Shown in pieces: positions 51,266 through 60,196 of a stretch of 64,000 bases of DNA. A model generated the notes under the pieces. It ran no database searches. It saw nothing but the letters and a program-made list of their open reading frames with translations, and was not told the origin of the DNA. Source of the stretch: Leptolyngbya sp. PCC 6406 (GTDB lineage: Bacteria > Cyanobacteriota > Cyanobacteriia > Phormidesmidales > Phormidesmidaceae). How positions within the stretch are numbered: position 1 is the first letter of the stretch; every line of letters begins with the position of its first letter. The stretch covers positions 4,023,801 through 4,087,800 of the forward strand of contig NZ_KI913949.1 of the NCBI RefSeq assembly GCF_000332095.2. The letters run 5' to 3'. The translations under genes and the position numbers were made by a program.

Positions 51266-52123
51266 CTACAACTCCTTGCGAATATTGACGACCCGGAGAA
51301 TCCCCACCACCAGCACCAGCGTCACCGCCAATAGCACCATGGCATTCGCCGCCGCGAGGGGATACTGCACACTCCCAATCTGAGTTTGAATCAGCTTGCC
51401 AATGGAAGCCGCCTGCCCGCCCCCCATCAGCCGCACAGTGATAAACTCCCCCATCACCAGCGTGACGATAAAGATCGACCCAATGGCAATTCCAGGAGCC
51501 GACAACGGTAAAATCACCTCCCGAAAAACCCCAAATCCCGACGCCCCCATATCCTCCGCCGCCGTAACGAGATTGCGATCGATCCGCATCAGGCTGTTGA
51601 AAATCGGTGCAATCATAAAAATGATGTAGAGATGCACCATCCCCAACACCACCGCAAAATCCGAGTAGAGCAAAAACTCCAGAGGTTGTTGAATCATGCC
51701 CATCCCCATCAGCATTTGATTCACCAACCCCTCCTTCCCCAACAGCGGCACCCAGGAAATCATCCGAATGATATTCGAGGTCCAAAAGGGAATCGTGCAG
51801 AGCAAAAACAACAAAATCTGCCACTGCAACTTGTGGACATGGAAAGACAGGAAATAGGCCACAGGATAGCCAATCAACAACGTCGCCAGCCACACCATGC
51901 CCACAAACTTGAAGGTATTCAAGTAGGTCTTCAGAGTGACTTCCGACGTGAAAATATTGACGTAATTATCCAGAGTAAAGGCCGGGGTCATGGAGTACCC
52001 CGTGAACTCCCAAAAGCTGACAATACCAATAAACAGAATGGGCACGACCAAAAACAGAAGCAACAGCAGCGCCTGGGGCGTTGCTAGCAGATAGGGCTTG
52101 AGGGTTTTCCAACTCTGGTCCAT
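51266..52123 (-). CDS. potB: Polyamine-type ABC transporter permease (PotB-like)
   Basis: A 285-residue permease starting MDQSWKTLKPYLLATPQ at ATG 52123. The frame is open further upstream, but that part is translated repeat. Six spans are visible (ALLLLLFLVVPILFIGIVSF; MVWLATLLIGYPVAYFLSF; ...). The EAA loop is VTAAEDMGASGFGVFREVIL then PLSAPGIAIG. It follows potD with a 374-bp gap that contains the right arm of the long inverted repeat, so cotranscription with potD must cross that repeat. Confidence 0.88.
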   Translation of the reverse strand: MDQSWKTLKPYLLATPQALLLLLFLVVPILFIGIVSFWEFTGYSMTPAFTLDNYVNIFTSEVTLKTYLNTFKFVGMVWLATLLIGYPVAYFLSFHVHKLQWQILLFLLCTIPFWTSNIIRMISWVPLLGKEGLVNQMLMGMGMIQQPLEFLLYSDFAVVLGMVHLYIIFMIAPIFNSLMRIDRNLVTAAEDMGASGFGVFREVILPLSAPGIAIGSIFIVTLVMGEFITVRLMGGGQAASIGKLIQTQIGSVQYPLAAANAMVLLAVTLVLVVGILRVVNIRKEL

Positions 52124-52167
52124 GGGGGAGTGTGTGTGGATGGGGTATTGGGGTGTTGAGGGGTGAC

Positions 52168-52386
52168 AGGAGTTTTGAGTTTTGAGTTTTGAGTTGGTCG
52201 GGTAGGGGCGCAGTTTCCGCGCCCAGTGCAGCAGGTAACAAAACCGTAGGGTGGGCATTGCCCACCAATCCAGGTATGTGCTGTAGGGAACGGTGGACAG
52301 TGCCTTAACTGTGTTGGGTTTAGGGGCGCGGAAACCGCGCCCAATGCAGCAGGTGACAGATAGATCCCGTAGGGGCAATCCCTTGC
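52168..52386. repeat. Right arm of the long inverted repeat
   Basis: About 219 bp: GGAGTTTTGAGTTTTGAG, GGGCGCAGTTTCCGCGCCC, CCAATCCAGGTATGT, GGGAACGGTGGACAGTG, TTAACTGTGTTGGG, GGGCGCGGAAACCGCGCCC, TGACAGATAGATCCCGTAGG, ending CAATCCCTTG. It is the inverse of 47815-48147 minus the 104-bp insertion. It sits between potD and potB. Confidence 0.85.
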
Positions 52387-52497
52387 CTGTCCTGAGCGGC
52401 GGAGTCGTTGGCGGAGCCTTCCCGGAGGGAATAGGATGGTCACCCTTCACCCATCCACCCTTCACCCTTCACTCATCCACCCAACACCCTCACACCC

Positions 52498-53802
52498 CTA
52501 ACTAGCGATGAACTCATTCCACTTCTGCACCAGGTAGGTGTTCTCCGACATCGTGGAATTCCAGCAGACGATATTGCCAAAGCGTTCCTCAAAAGAGCCG
52601 CCATCGCGGGTAGCCCCCGTCTTCGCTAGGGTCTTACCAAAGGGATCCACAATGTCTTCAGGGGCAGATTGCCCTTCGTACCAGAAGGCCCACTCCGCCT
52701 CGGACATGTACTTCTTGGCATTTTCCGGGGCCGCACTGTAGTAGCCCTGGCGACCGAGGAAGGCTCCGACCCAGCCCTCTAGCATCCAGTTGATGTACTC
52801 ATAGGCGGCATCTAGGGCGATACCATCCAGGTTTTTAGACAGACCAATGCCGCCGCCCCAGCCTCGGTAGCCTTCCTTCAGCGGGGCGTAGATGCACTCG
52901 ACGCCCTGGGATTGGACGGCGGTGACAGCGGGGGACCACATGGATTGCAGCACCACCTCACCGGAGGACATCAGGTTCACCGACTCGTCAAAGGTTTTCC
53001 AGAAGGCGCGGAACTGCCCCGCTGCCTTTTGCTCCTTCAGGATTTCAATGATCTGATCAATTTCTTCCCGAGTCATGTTGCCCTTGTCGCCAAAGGTCAT
53101 CAGCCCTAGGGCTTCTGCCACCATGGCGGCGTCCATGATGCCGATTTGGGGAATGTCGAGGATGGAGGTTTTACCTCGGAATTCTGCGTTGAAGAGTTCG
53201 CCCCAACTCTCGATGGTGCGCCCCACCAAGTCGGGTCGATAGCCCAGGGTGTCGGCGTTGTACTGGAAGGGAATGAGGGTGGCGTAGTCGGTGGGGGTGG
53301 CGGAAAATTCCGTAGAATCTGGCCCATCCAAGTACATGACTCGGTAGGGGGCGGTGCCTTGGGACGCCTCAACGGGCAGTCCCTCAAATTCCCCGGTACG
53401 GAAGAAGGAGACGATCTTGTCGTAGTCGGTAATGCGGCTGATTTCAATGGGTTTCAAGTTGCCGGAGGGCACGACCAGGGGCAGGCTGAAATATTCCCCG
53501 TCAAAAATGTCGTACTGACCGGGCTGGGTAATGGCGATCTGGTTGTTTTCTTCGGTACTCAGCGCCCGCATTTCAAATTTGAACCCTAGGTCTTCCTGGG
53601 CTTTGTCGCGGATTTCGTTGATTTGCGAAACCCCCGTCCCAATCAACCGCAAGGTGACATCTTTAATCTGGTTGGTGTTGACCTGGGGGCCAGAGGCGGG
53701 GTTATTGGGGGTGCCTGAGGGTGCACCGCAGCGGGCAGCGGCGACGGCGGCTCCGGTGGCGAGACCTGTGCGGATGAGTTGGCGGCGAGAAAGTTTGGCC
53801 AT
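52498..53802 (-). CDS. potD: Periplasmic polyamine-type substrate-binding protein (PotD-like)
   Basis: A 434-residue extracytoplasmic binding protein. A twin-arginine-like export signal opens it (MAKLSRRQLIRTGLATGAAVAAA). The family fold is shown by YDIFDGEYFSLPLVVPSGNL, IPFQYNADTLGYRPDLVG, ESWGELFNAEFRGKTSILD and AYEYINWMLEGWVGAFLGRQ. It is long for PotD. The second gene after potA; the transporter complex is complete with potA, potB and potC nearby. Confidence 0.85.
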   Translation of the reverse strand: MAKLSRRQLIRTGLATGAAVAAARCGAPSGTPNNPASGPQVNTNQIKDVTLRLIGTGVSQINEIRDKAQEDLGFKFEMRALSTEENNQIAITQPGQYDIFDGEYFSLPLVVPSGNLKPIEISRITDYDKIVSFFRTGEFEGLPVEASQGTAPYRVMYLDGPDSTEFSATPTDYATLIPFQYNADTLGYRPDLVGRTIESWGELFNAEFRGKTSILDIPQIGIMDAAMVAEALGLMTFGDKGNMTREEIDQIIEILKEQKAAGQFRAFWKTFDESVNLMSSGEVVLQSMWSPAVTAVQSQGVECIYAPLKEGYRGWGGGIGLSKNLDGIALDAAYEYINWMLEGWVGAFLGRQGYYSAAPENAKKYMSEAEWAFWYEGQSAPEDIVDPFGKTLAKTGATRDGGSFEERFGNIVCWNSTMSENTYLVQKWNEFIAS

Positions 53803-53920
53803 GGTGTCGTGAAAGTCCTTATGTTGTGGTCTACAGAGAGGGGAAAAGGGTTGGAGATCGAGCCTGAACCCAGGGGGATGGGCGCGACTCGTCCCCCACT
53901 AGAGGCGCTAGCTAGAGGCG

Positions 53921-55123
53921 CTAGCTGGGCAAAAATACGCCGTCATGGGCGGACCAGCGCAGGGTCACTAGTTGCCCCTCCTGCCCTCCGGCCTGCTGCC
54001 AGTCCTGGGTGCGGGCTTTGTACAGCATTTCTTGGCCGGTGGCCTCCACCAATAGGCCCACCCGTGTGACGTACCCCGTGAGTTCTACATCCACGATGCG
54101 GGCGGTGATGTGGTTGGCTTGGGGAGACGGGGAGGTGTCTGGGGTGGAACTGTGGGGCAGGACGGTGAGCAGGTCGGGTCGCACAGAACAGGCGGCCTCG
54201 GTGCCGGGGGGTAGGGCTTGGCCCCGGCAAAAGAGGGAGCCAATGCCGGGAATGGCGAGTTCAATGATGTCTAGCCCATCACTGTCGGGGACGGCCCCCA
54301 CGACCTTGCCCTCGAAAATATTGTTGTCGCCGATGAATTTGGCGACAAAGCGGGAGGCAGGGGTGCTGAACAGATCTGTGGGGGTGGCGACTTGGTCGAT
54401 GTGGCCGTGGTCCATGACCACCACTTGGTCGGAGAGGGCAAAGGCTTCTTCGACGTGGTGGGTGACTTGGATGAAGGTGAGGCCAAATTGCTTTTGGATC
54501 TTGCGTAACTCGCTCCGCATTCGCACCCGCAGGTTTTCGTCAAGGGCACTGAGGGGTTCGTCGAGCATCAGTACGCGGGGCCGGGTGACGAGGGCACGGG
54601 CGAGGGCGATGCGCTGTTGTTGACCGCCGCTGAGTTGGGTGGGTTTGCGATCGCAGGTATGGCTCAACCCCACCAGTTCCAAAATGTCCCCGACTCGGGT
54701 TTTGCGTTCGGCGGGGGCCACGCCGCGCATCTTGAGACCAAACTCGACATTTTGCCAAATGGTTTTGTGGGGAAAGAGGGCGTAGTTCTGGAACATCATG
54801 GCGGTGTTGCGCTTGGCAGCGGGAAGGCTGGTGACGCGGCGATCGCCGATATACACATCCCCACTGGAGGCAATTTCATGGCCGGCCACCATCCGCAGGG
54901 TGGTGGTTTTGCCACAGCCGCTCGGCCCCAGCAGGCAGCAGTAGGCCCCGGCGGGAATATCAAGCGTCAGGTCTTCTACTGCAACAAAGGATCCGTAGCG
55001 CTTGGTCAGCGATCGCAGGGACACCCCCGCCGCTGCCTGGGCAATGACCTGGTAGGTCTCCTCAGGGGTATGGGTCGGCAAGGCAGAGGCTGTCGCTGGG
55101 GTGGATGATGTACCGGTGCGCAT
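53921..55123 (-). CDS. potA: Polyamine-type ABC transporter ATPase (PotA-like)
   Basis: A 400-residue ATPase. GPSGCGKTTTLRM (Walker A), MMFQNYALFPHKTI (Q-loop), LSGGQQQRIALARAL (signature), VLMLDEPLSALDE (Walker B), VTHHVEEAFALSD (H-loop). A C-terminal OB-fold (TOBE) domain has GDNNIFEGKVVG and SVRPDLLTVLP. ATG 55123 (MRTGTSSTP) is preferred; the frame is open to 55363 but the upstream part lacks family similarity. First gene of the potADBC order, divergent from dapL. Confidence 0.92.
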   Translation of the reverse strand: MRTGTSSTPATASALPTHTPEETYQVIAQAAAGVSLRSLTKRYGSFVAVEDLTLDIPAGAYCCLLGPSGCGKTTTLRMVAGHEIASSGDVYIGDRRVTSLPAAKRNTAMMFQNYALFPHKTIWQNVEFGLKMRGVAPAERKTRVGDILELVGLSHTCDRKPTQLSGGQQQRIALARALVTRPRVLMLDEPLSALDENLRVRMRSELRKIQKQFGLTFIQVTHHVEEAFALSDQVVVMDHGHIDQVATPTDLFSTPASRFVAKFIGDNNIFEGKVVGAVPDSDGLDIIELAIPGIGSLFCRGQALPPGTEAACSVRPDLLTVLPHSSTPDTSPSPQANHITARIVDVELTGYVTRVGLLVEATGQEMLYKARTQDWQQAGGQEGQLVTLRWSAHDGVFLPS

Positions 55124-55371
55124 GGGGCAGAATCCTCTGGGGGAGTAGGGGGGGGAGAAGCGACGCATCACCCCAGCCCTAAAAATTAGCCTGAATACTG
55201 TATACAATTGACTGCCCGATGACGGGGTAGCCTGGGTTACCGTTTGCTGAGTTCTGGGGACCAAACGAGGGGAATCGGCACACCCGCTCAGGCAGGTCGG
55301 GAGTCCCCGCGATCGCAGTAAGCTGGATCGATAACGCCGTAACAAATTATTACCGACAGTCAACGACAGCT

Positions 55372-56607
55372 ATGGTCACCATCAACGAAAACTATTTGAA
55401 GCTGAAGGCCGGGTACCTCTTTCCCGAAATTGCCCGTCGTGTCAGCACCTTTGCCGCCGCCCACCCCGACGCCGACCTCATCAAACTGGGCATTGGGGAC
55501 GTGACCGAGCCCCTGCCAGAAGCCTGCCGCACCGCCATGATCAAGGCCGTGGATGATATGGGCGATCGCGCCACCTTCCACGGCTACGGTCCCGAGCAGG
55601 GCTACGCTTGGCTGCGGGAAAAGATTGCCCAACAGGACTTCCAGGCGCGAGGCTGCGATATCACCGCCGATGAAATCTTCATCTCCGACGGATCCAAGTG
55701 CGACTGCGGCAACATTTTGGATATCTTCGGCCACGACAACACCATTGCCGTCACCGATCCGGTTTACCCCGTCTATGTCGATACCAATGTCATGGCGGGC
55801 CATACGGGAGATGCCAGCGAAGATGGCAAATACGAGGGGCTGGTGTACCTGCCCATTTCCGCTGAAAATAACTTCACCGCTGAGATTCCCAAGCAGAAAG
55901 TAGACCTGATCTACCTCTGCTTTCCCAACAATCCCACCGGAGCCACCGCCACCCGAGCCCACCTCGAATCCTGGGTCGCCTACGCCCAGGAACACGGCTC
56001 ACTGATTCTCTTTGATGCGGCCTACGAAGCCTTCATCACCGACCCCACCATGCCCCACTCGATTTACGAAGTGCCGGGGGCACGGGACTGTGCCATTGAG
56101 TTTCGATCCTTCTCTAAAAATGCAGGCTTCACCGGCACCCGCTGCGCCTTTACCGTGATGCCCAAAACCCTGAAGGTCAAAGCCTCCGATGGTTCCGCCG
56201 TGGATCTCCATCGGCTCTGGAATCGTCGTCAGGCCACCAAGTTCAATGGCGTCTCCTACATCATTCAGCGGGGGGCGGAGGCGGTGTACTCCGAGGCCGG
56301 ACAGAGTCAAATCCAAGCCCTGATCCGCTTCTATCTCGAAAATGCCCGCATCATCCGGGAGCAGCTTTCCGCCGCTGGCATCACCACCTACGGCGGCGTC
56401 AACGCCCCCTATGTCTGGGTCAAGACCCCCCATGGCCTCTCTAGCTGGGATTTCTTCGACAAGTTGCTGCACACCTGCAACGTCGTCGGCACTCCCGGCT
56501 CCGGCTTTGGCGCGGCTGGGGAGGGCTATCTGCGAATCTCCGCTTTCAACAGCCGGGAGAACGTGGAACAAGCCATGACCCGCATCACCGCCAATTTCCA
56601 AGGTTAG
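55372..56607 (+). CDS. dapL: LL-diaminopimelate aminotransferase
   Basis: A PLP enzyme converting tetrahydrodipicolinate directly to LL-diaminopimelate for lysine and peptidoglycan synthesis, the cyanobacterial/plant route. 411 residues: [60 protein letters not shown], and the PLP lysine in [14 protein letters not shown], then [15 protein letters not shown]. Complete. It is divergent from potA; the 248-bp spacer includes TTGTATACAGTATTC, a palindrome-like site of unknown meaning. Confidence 0.96.
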   Translation: MVTINENYLKLKAGYLFPEIARRVSTFAAAHPDADLIKLGIGDVTEPLPEACRTAMIKAVDDMGDRATFHGYGPEQGYAWLREKIAQQDFQARGCDITADEIFISDGSKCDCGNILDIFGHDNTIAVTDPVYPVYVDTNVMAGHTGDASEDGKYEGLVYLPISAENNFTAEIPKQKVDLIYLCFPNNPTGATATRAHLESWVAYAQEHGSLILFDAAYEAFITDPTMPHSIYEVPGARDCAIEFRSFSKNAGFTGTRCAFTVMPKTLKVKASDGSAVDLHRLWNRRQATKFNGVSYIIQRGAEAVYSEAGQSQIQALIRFYLENARIIREQLSAAGITTYGGVNAPYVWVKTPHGLSSWDFFDKLLHTCNVVGTPGSGFGAAGEGYLRISAFNSRENVEQAMTRITANFQG

Positions 56608-56981
56608 GGAAATTGCAGGAAAATAAACTACCCGCCGATCGGGCTTTCTCCCTTCGGGAGAAAACCTGGCCACTGGGTAAACTATTAACCCGCAGATCCC
56701 TTAGTACGCGCCAGGGTGGGTTTTGAGCCTCCCATTCGGGATTTCCCCGTCAATACGAGCCAAACCCGCCCCTACGGGAATAACCCCAATACCCCCACAC
56801 CCCTGACCCACCCCGCCCTTCGGGCACCCCTCCCAAGAGGGGATGTTAACGGAAATCACCCTAATTCCCCTGCAAGGGCGAGCGCCGCTCGCCCCTACCC
56901 ACCCCAATACCGATCACCCGGCAACAAGGGCAACCACAAGGGATTGCCCCTACGGGATCTACGCCGCCCCTCACACTCCCC
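56608..56981. other. Intergenic region downstream of dapL
   Basis: Contains a hairpin CTTTCTCCCTTCGGGAGAAAAC at about 56642-56665 that may terminate dapL, a partial copy of the inverted-repeat arm (CCACAAGGGATTGCCCCTACG, about 56933), and C-rich simple sequence. No gene. Confidence 0.55.
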
Positions 56982-57656
56982 CTACCCCTTACCCTCAAAC
57001 CCATCCACCCTCACACTCCCCATCACCCTCACCGCCCCCTGCCGCAGAACCTCCCACCCCTTTCCCGTCCAGCGCACAACGGTAGAGGGAGAGCCGGAGG
57101 CGACTATGGAAATGGGGCCAATCTCGTCGGTCAGGGTTGCGATGGCCAAAGGCCGGTCAAAGACCATCGCAGATTCAGCCAGGATTAACAATTGGGGAAA
57201 TTGGGCGGCGATATCCGTCATTTGGGTCAAGGGAGGCTGCCCAGAACGGTTGACGCTGGTGGTGGCCAAAGGTCCGGTGCGGGCCAGTAGGTGGCGGGCC
57301 AGGGGATGGTTGGGGACACGGATGCCCAGGGTGCCGGTCCCCTGGGGGTTCATGGCGGCGGGGACGCGATCGCTGGCAGGAAGCACCAGGGTCAGGGCTC
57401 CCGGCCAATACTGGGCGGCGACGGCTTGCCAGGTTTGGATCTCCGCCGCCGTCCCCACCACATAGGGCAACAAATCGGCGAGATCGGCCCCCATCAGGAT
57501 CAAGGGCTTGCCCGTGGGACGGTCCTTTAGGGCATAAATGCGATCGCTCTGGTCGGGTCGGGCCGCTAGGGCCGGGACGGTATCCGTGGGGAAACTGCCC
57601 AGGGCCGCACCTGAGGCGACCTGGGTTACAAATTCCTCTAAAGCAACTTGGGGCAT
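56982..57656 (-). CDS. TsaC/Sua5/YrdC-family threonylcarbamoyl-AMP synthase
   Basis: A 224-residue protein of the YrdC fold. FPTDTVPALAARPDQSDRIY, the KxR motif in ALKDRPTGKPLIL, LTLVLP, LGIRVPNHPLAR and the SxxxRSG motif TSVNRSGQPPLT are present. The family makes threonylcarbamoyl-AMP for the t6A37 modification of ANN-decoding tRNAs. The start is ATG 57656. The C-terminus runs into simple C-rich/G-rich sequence, so the last ~15 residues are uncertain. Confidence 0.9.
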   Translation of the reverse strand: MPQVALEEFVTQVASGAALGSFPTDTVPALAARPDQSDRIYALKDRPTGKPLILMGADLADLLPYVVGTAAEIQTWQAVAAQYWPGALTLVLPASDRVPAAMNPQGTGTLGIRVPNHPLARHLLARTGPLATTSVNRSGQPPLTQMTDIAAQFPQLLILAESAMVFDRPLAIATLTDEIGPISIVASGSPSTVVRWTGKGWEVLRQGAVRVMGSVRVDGFEGKG

Positions 57657-57695
57657 AGTCTTGGCATCCGATCGGATTGAGATTCGGATTTAGGG

Positions 57696-57815
57696 GTATC
57701 AACTCAAAGCGGGACAAATCTCGTGGGTAGGAGTTAGGAGCCAGGAGAGTACTGAATTCTGGCTCCTAACTCCTGAATTCCTCGGAGCCAATATTGTCTC
57801 GGCTTACGTTGATGC
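57696..57815. repeat. Dispersed element family 3, copy I
   Basis: Ends GTATCAACTCAAAGCGGGAC and TCGGCTTACGTTGATGC match those of copy H (19789-19922). The interior arms AGGAGTTAGGAGCCAG and CTGGCTCCTAACTCCT form a perfect 16-bp stem. Non-coding. Confidence 0.85.
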
Positions 57816-57915
57816 CCGGATTTAGAATTCAGATTTAGAGTTGATACAAAATCCTGAGGGCTGACCCTCTTTTTGGGAAACTCGAAGCTGGTGTAAAGGC
57901 ATTGGAGTAGGGGGT

Positions 57916-58227
57916 ATGGTGATTCCAGCGATCGCAGCATTTGGGTACGGAGCCTTGGCCTTGGTGGGGGGCATTATTGGCTTTCTCCAAGTCCGCAGTA
58001 AGGTCTCACTGATTTCGGGCCTAGTCAGCGGTATTTTACTGGCCATTAGCGGGCTGGGCATCGTTAAGGGACAACCCTGGGGATTGGGACTTGCGATCGC
58101 AGTAACGATCCTACTGTTAATCGTCTTTGTGGTGCGTTTGATTAAAACCCGCAAGGTGATGCCAGCGGGGTTGATGGTGGCAGCGGGCTTAGTCGCAGGA
58201 GCAACCCTGCTAACCGGGCTGGGATAG
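57916..58227 (+). CDS. TMEM14-family small membrane protein
   Basis: 103 residues with four membrane helices (AAFGYGALALVGGIIGFLQV; SLISGLVSGILLAISGLGIV; LGLAIAVTILLLIVFVVRLI; AGLMVAAGLVAGATLLTGLG). The family includes plant FAX fatty-acid exporters and has cyanobacterial relatives. Its function here is unknown. The 3' end overlaps the convergent TPR gene by 18 bp. Confidence 0.85.
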   Translation: MVIPAIAAFGYGALALVGGIIGFLQVRSKVSLISGLVSGILLAISGLGIVKGQPWGLGLAIAVTILLLIVFVVRLIKTRKVMPAGLMVAAGLVAGATLLTGLG

Positions 58228-59319
58228 CCCTTCCCTTCCCTCAGAATATTGCAGAAAATGTAGGCTGCTGTAGAGGTGAAAAGCGGGATCCCAATTGGTT
58301 TCCTTAAAGCGCACTAGGGGAATGCGGTGGGCCATAGAGGGCATCAGATCCACAAATTCCACCGCCCCCTCCCCAAAGGAGGCAAATTGGTCATGGCGGT
58401 GGCCCTGAATCTTGCCCTGGATGTAGCTCACCAGTGCATTCCATTGGGGACGGGTGGAGGTCTGCTGATCGGGAATACGATCGCCATTGGGCAGGGGATT
58501 GCCCTGGCGAAATTGGTAGGTGCGATCGCATATCCGCAGCACACAGCGACGGCCATGGAAATGGAGGTCTAAGACCTCCGCGTAGTCCTGCGTCTTGTCC
58601 TTGCGGAGAATTTCTCCCCAGGGGCCACGATCCACCACAGACTCAAACAGAGGCAGCAGACCCCGCACCCCCTGGGTCACTTCGTCCCACTGGAAACCAA
58701 TTTCCCCCAGTTGCCCCTGATCGTTTTGGCACACCACCGACCCCTGGGGACTGACGGAGCGGAAGTACTGCACCCGAAAAACCTGCACAGCCTTGAGATC
58801 GGCATACTTGACCCAAAAAGCCGGGGTTTGGGCCTGAATCAAAGACTGGCCCAAATATTGCAACTCCCCAATTGGCCCCACCCGATACAGTCGCCATGCC
58901 TTGCTGGGCAATTGCAGCCGCGCCATGTAGGGATCCATCTGCATCACCTTGGCAAGCCCCTGGGCCGCTGCGGTGCGGGCCTCCCCCTGCACCGGCTTCA
59001 GGCATAGAATGCCGGGATCCTCGCTACCCGGTATCGCCCGCACCGTTTCCAGGGCTTCTTCCCGCGCCTGGAGCAAATGGGTCTGGACCCGCTGGATGCC
59101 CTGACGGGCCAGGGTCATCAGTTTCGGTAAGGTGACCTGGCGCAGCAGGCGCAGATAGGTCTTCTCCGCTGATTCCCACCGTTCCGTCGCTTCCTGGTAA
59201 CGCCCAATGGTCAGCAGCAGCCAGGGATCCCCCGGCTGCTGCTGCTTCCAGGTTTGTAGGAGATCCGCAGCGGTATGGTAATCCCCTTGCTCTAGGGCCG
59301 CATTAACTAAATCCTTCAT
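58210..59319 (-). CDS. TPR-containing protein of unknown function
   Basis: A 369-residue protein. The N-terminal ~75 residues are TPR-like (ALEQGDYHTAADLLQTWKQQ; PWLLLTIGRYQEATERWESA). The larger C-terminal part (YMARLQLPSKAWRLYRVGP...VLDLHFHGRRCVLRICDRTY) is a beta-rich domain conserved in similar cyanobacterial proteins but not characterised to my knowledge. No membrane segment or signal peptide. Convergent overlap with the TMEM14 gene. Confidence 0.7.
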   Translation of the reverse strand: MKDLVNAALEQGDYHTAADLLQTWKQQQPGDPWLLLTIGRYQEATERWESAEKTYLRLLRQVTLPKLMTLARQGIQRVQTHLLQAREEALETVRAIPGSEDPGILCLKPVQGEARTAAAQGLAKVMQMDPYMARLQLPSKAWRLYRVGPIGELQYLGQSLIQAQTPAFWVKYADLKAVQVFRVQYFRSVSPQGSVVCQNDQGQLGEIGFQWDEVTQGVRGLLPLFESVVDRGPWGEILRKDKTQDYAEVLDLHFHGRRCVLRICDRTYQFRQGNPLPNGDRIPDQQTSTRPQWNALVSYIQGKIQGHRHDQFASFGEGAVEFVDLMPSMAHRIPLVRFKETNWDPAFHLYSSLHFLQYSEGREGLSQPG

Positions 59320-59651
59320 GATCTAAGGGTGAAGGGTCGGAGTGGTTTTATTCTAGGGCGAGATTGGGGGGAGGGTTATAGCCTCTTTGCCCAAAGCTTA
59401 GGGACGTGCGTCTAAATAAAGTACCGGAACCGTTGAGCACTGGTAGGGTGCATAGCGCTAAGGCGCGGCTTCGCCCAGGCGAAGCAATGCACCAATAGGC
59501 AAGGTGGCAATTGGTACCTTATTTTCTTGCGAGTCCCTTAACCAAACGAACCCATAGATCCCTTGGCTTTAAGTCTCGCTGATCGCGCTTCTGGGCTGAA
59601 GCATAAAGAAAATCTCTGAAACCTTTGTGTTACAAGGGTTCTGGCTTGGAA

Positions 59652-59723
59652 GCTGGTGACAAGACTCGAACTTGCGACCGGCTGATTACAAATCAGCTGC
59701 TCTACCAACTGAGCTACACCAGC
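59652..59723 (-). tRNA. tRNA-Thr (anticodon TGT)
   Basis: A 72-nt cloverleaf on the minus strand. The acceptor stem GCTGGTG pairs with CACCAGC, the D arm has GCTCAGTTGGTAGAGC, the anticodon arm CTGAT-TTGTAAT-CAG exposes TGT, and the T arm has GTTCGAGTC. CCA is not encoded. Reads ACA and related threonine codons. Downstream are CG-rich hairpin repeats. Confidence 0.95.
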
Positions 59724-60196
59724 GTAATGGCCTACCAGTGTATCAAATCTTGGGTAGTGGCAGTGGACAAGAGAACGGTGCATTTGCCCAGGCGGACTCG
59801 GCTACTAACGGCGGTAAAGCGCGATCGCCTCCGCACTCGTTACCCCTTTCTCTTTCGGACTAACCCGCTGCCAGCAACCCGGTTTCTTAGGGCTCGCCAT
59901 GCTGGGACAAACCAGCCCACCGGCCCATAGGGGTCGCCATTTTCCTGGCGCACCATGACTGAGGGCAGTACTTGGGGGGTACCGTAGTTGTCTTTGAGTT
60001 CCGTAGCCCAGCGGGAATGGATCATGGAAATGGGCACAGTGGTATATCTGCGGTGCATTGCTTCGCGTTTCGCAAGCGACATAAAAGGCGAAGCCGCGCC
60101 ATAGCGCTATGCACCCTACGGAACCCTAAAAATTAAGCTGGACGTTGCCCTAAGCCGGGTCTAGCGATGGACCTTCCCCTTCGCTACGCTAAGGGG
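59724..60196. other. Intergenic region with dispersed hairpin repeats
   Basis: At 60050-60150 it shares TGCGGTGCATTGCTTCGCG and CCCTACGGAACCCTAAAAAT with 46965-47040, and a partial inverted copy is at 59446-59500. A minus frame of 80 codons (59840-60082) has plausible composition but no recognised family and is not called. Confidence 0.5.

Noticed and set aside
47815..52386. Reading the flanked 4-kb segment as a composite transposon.
   Set aside because: The arms contain no transposase or coding sequence, and the segment holds part of an otherwise collinear pot operon, so a mobile cargo is not supported; an invertible or repeat-bordered segment is the more cautious reading.
55360..56673. Two long minus-strand frames (211 and 224 codons) opposite dapL.
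   Set aside because: Glycine/valine-rich shadow translations of an unmistakable dapL gene; no ribosome-binding site or family similarity.
59840..60082. 80-codon minus frame (IHSRWATELKDNYGTPQVLP...).
   Set aside because: Reasonable composition but no recognised family, and its N-terminal part lies in a dispersed hairpin repeat. Could be a gene fragment.
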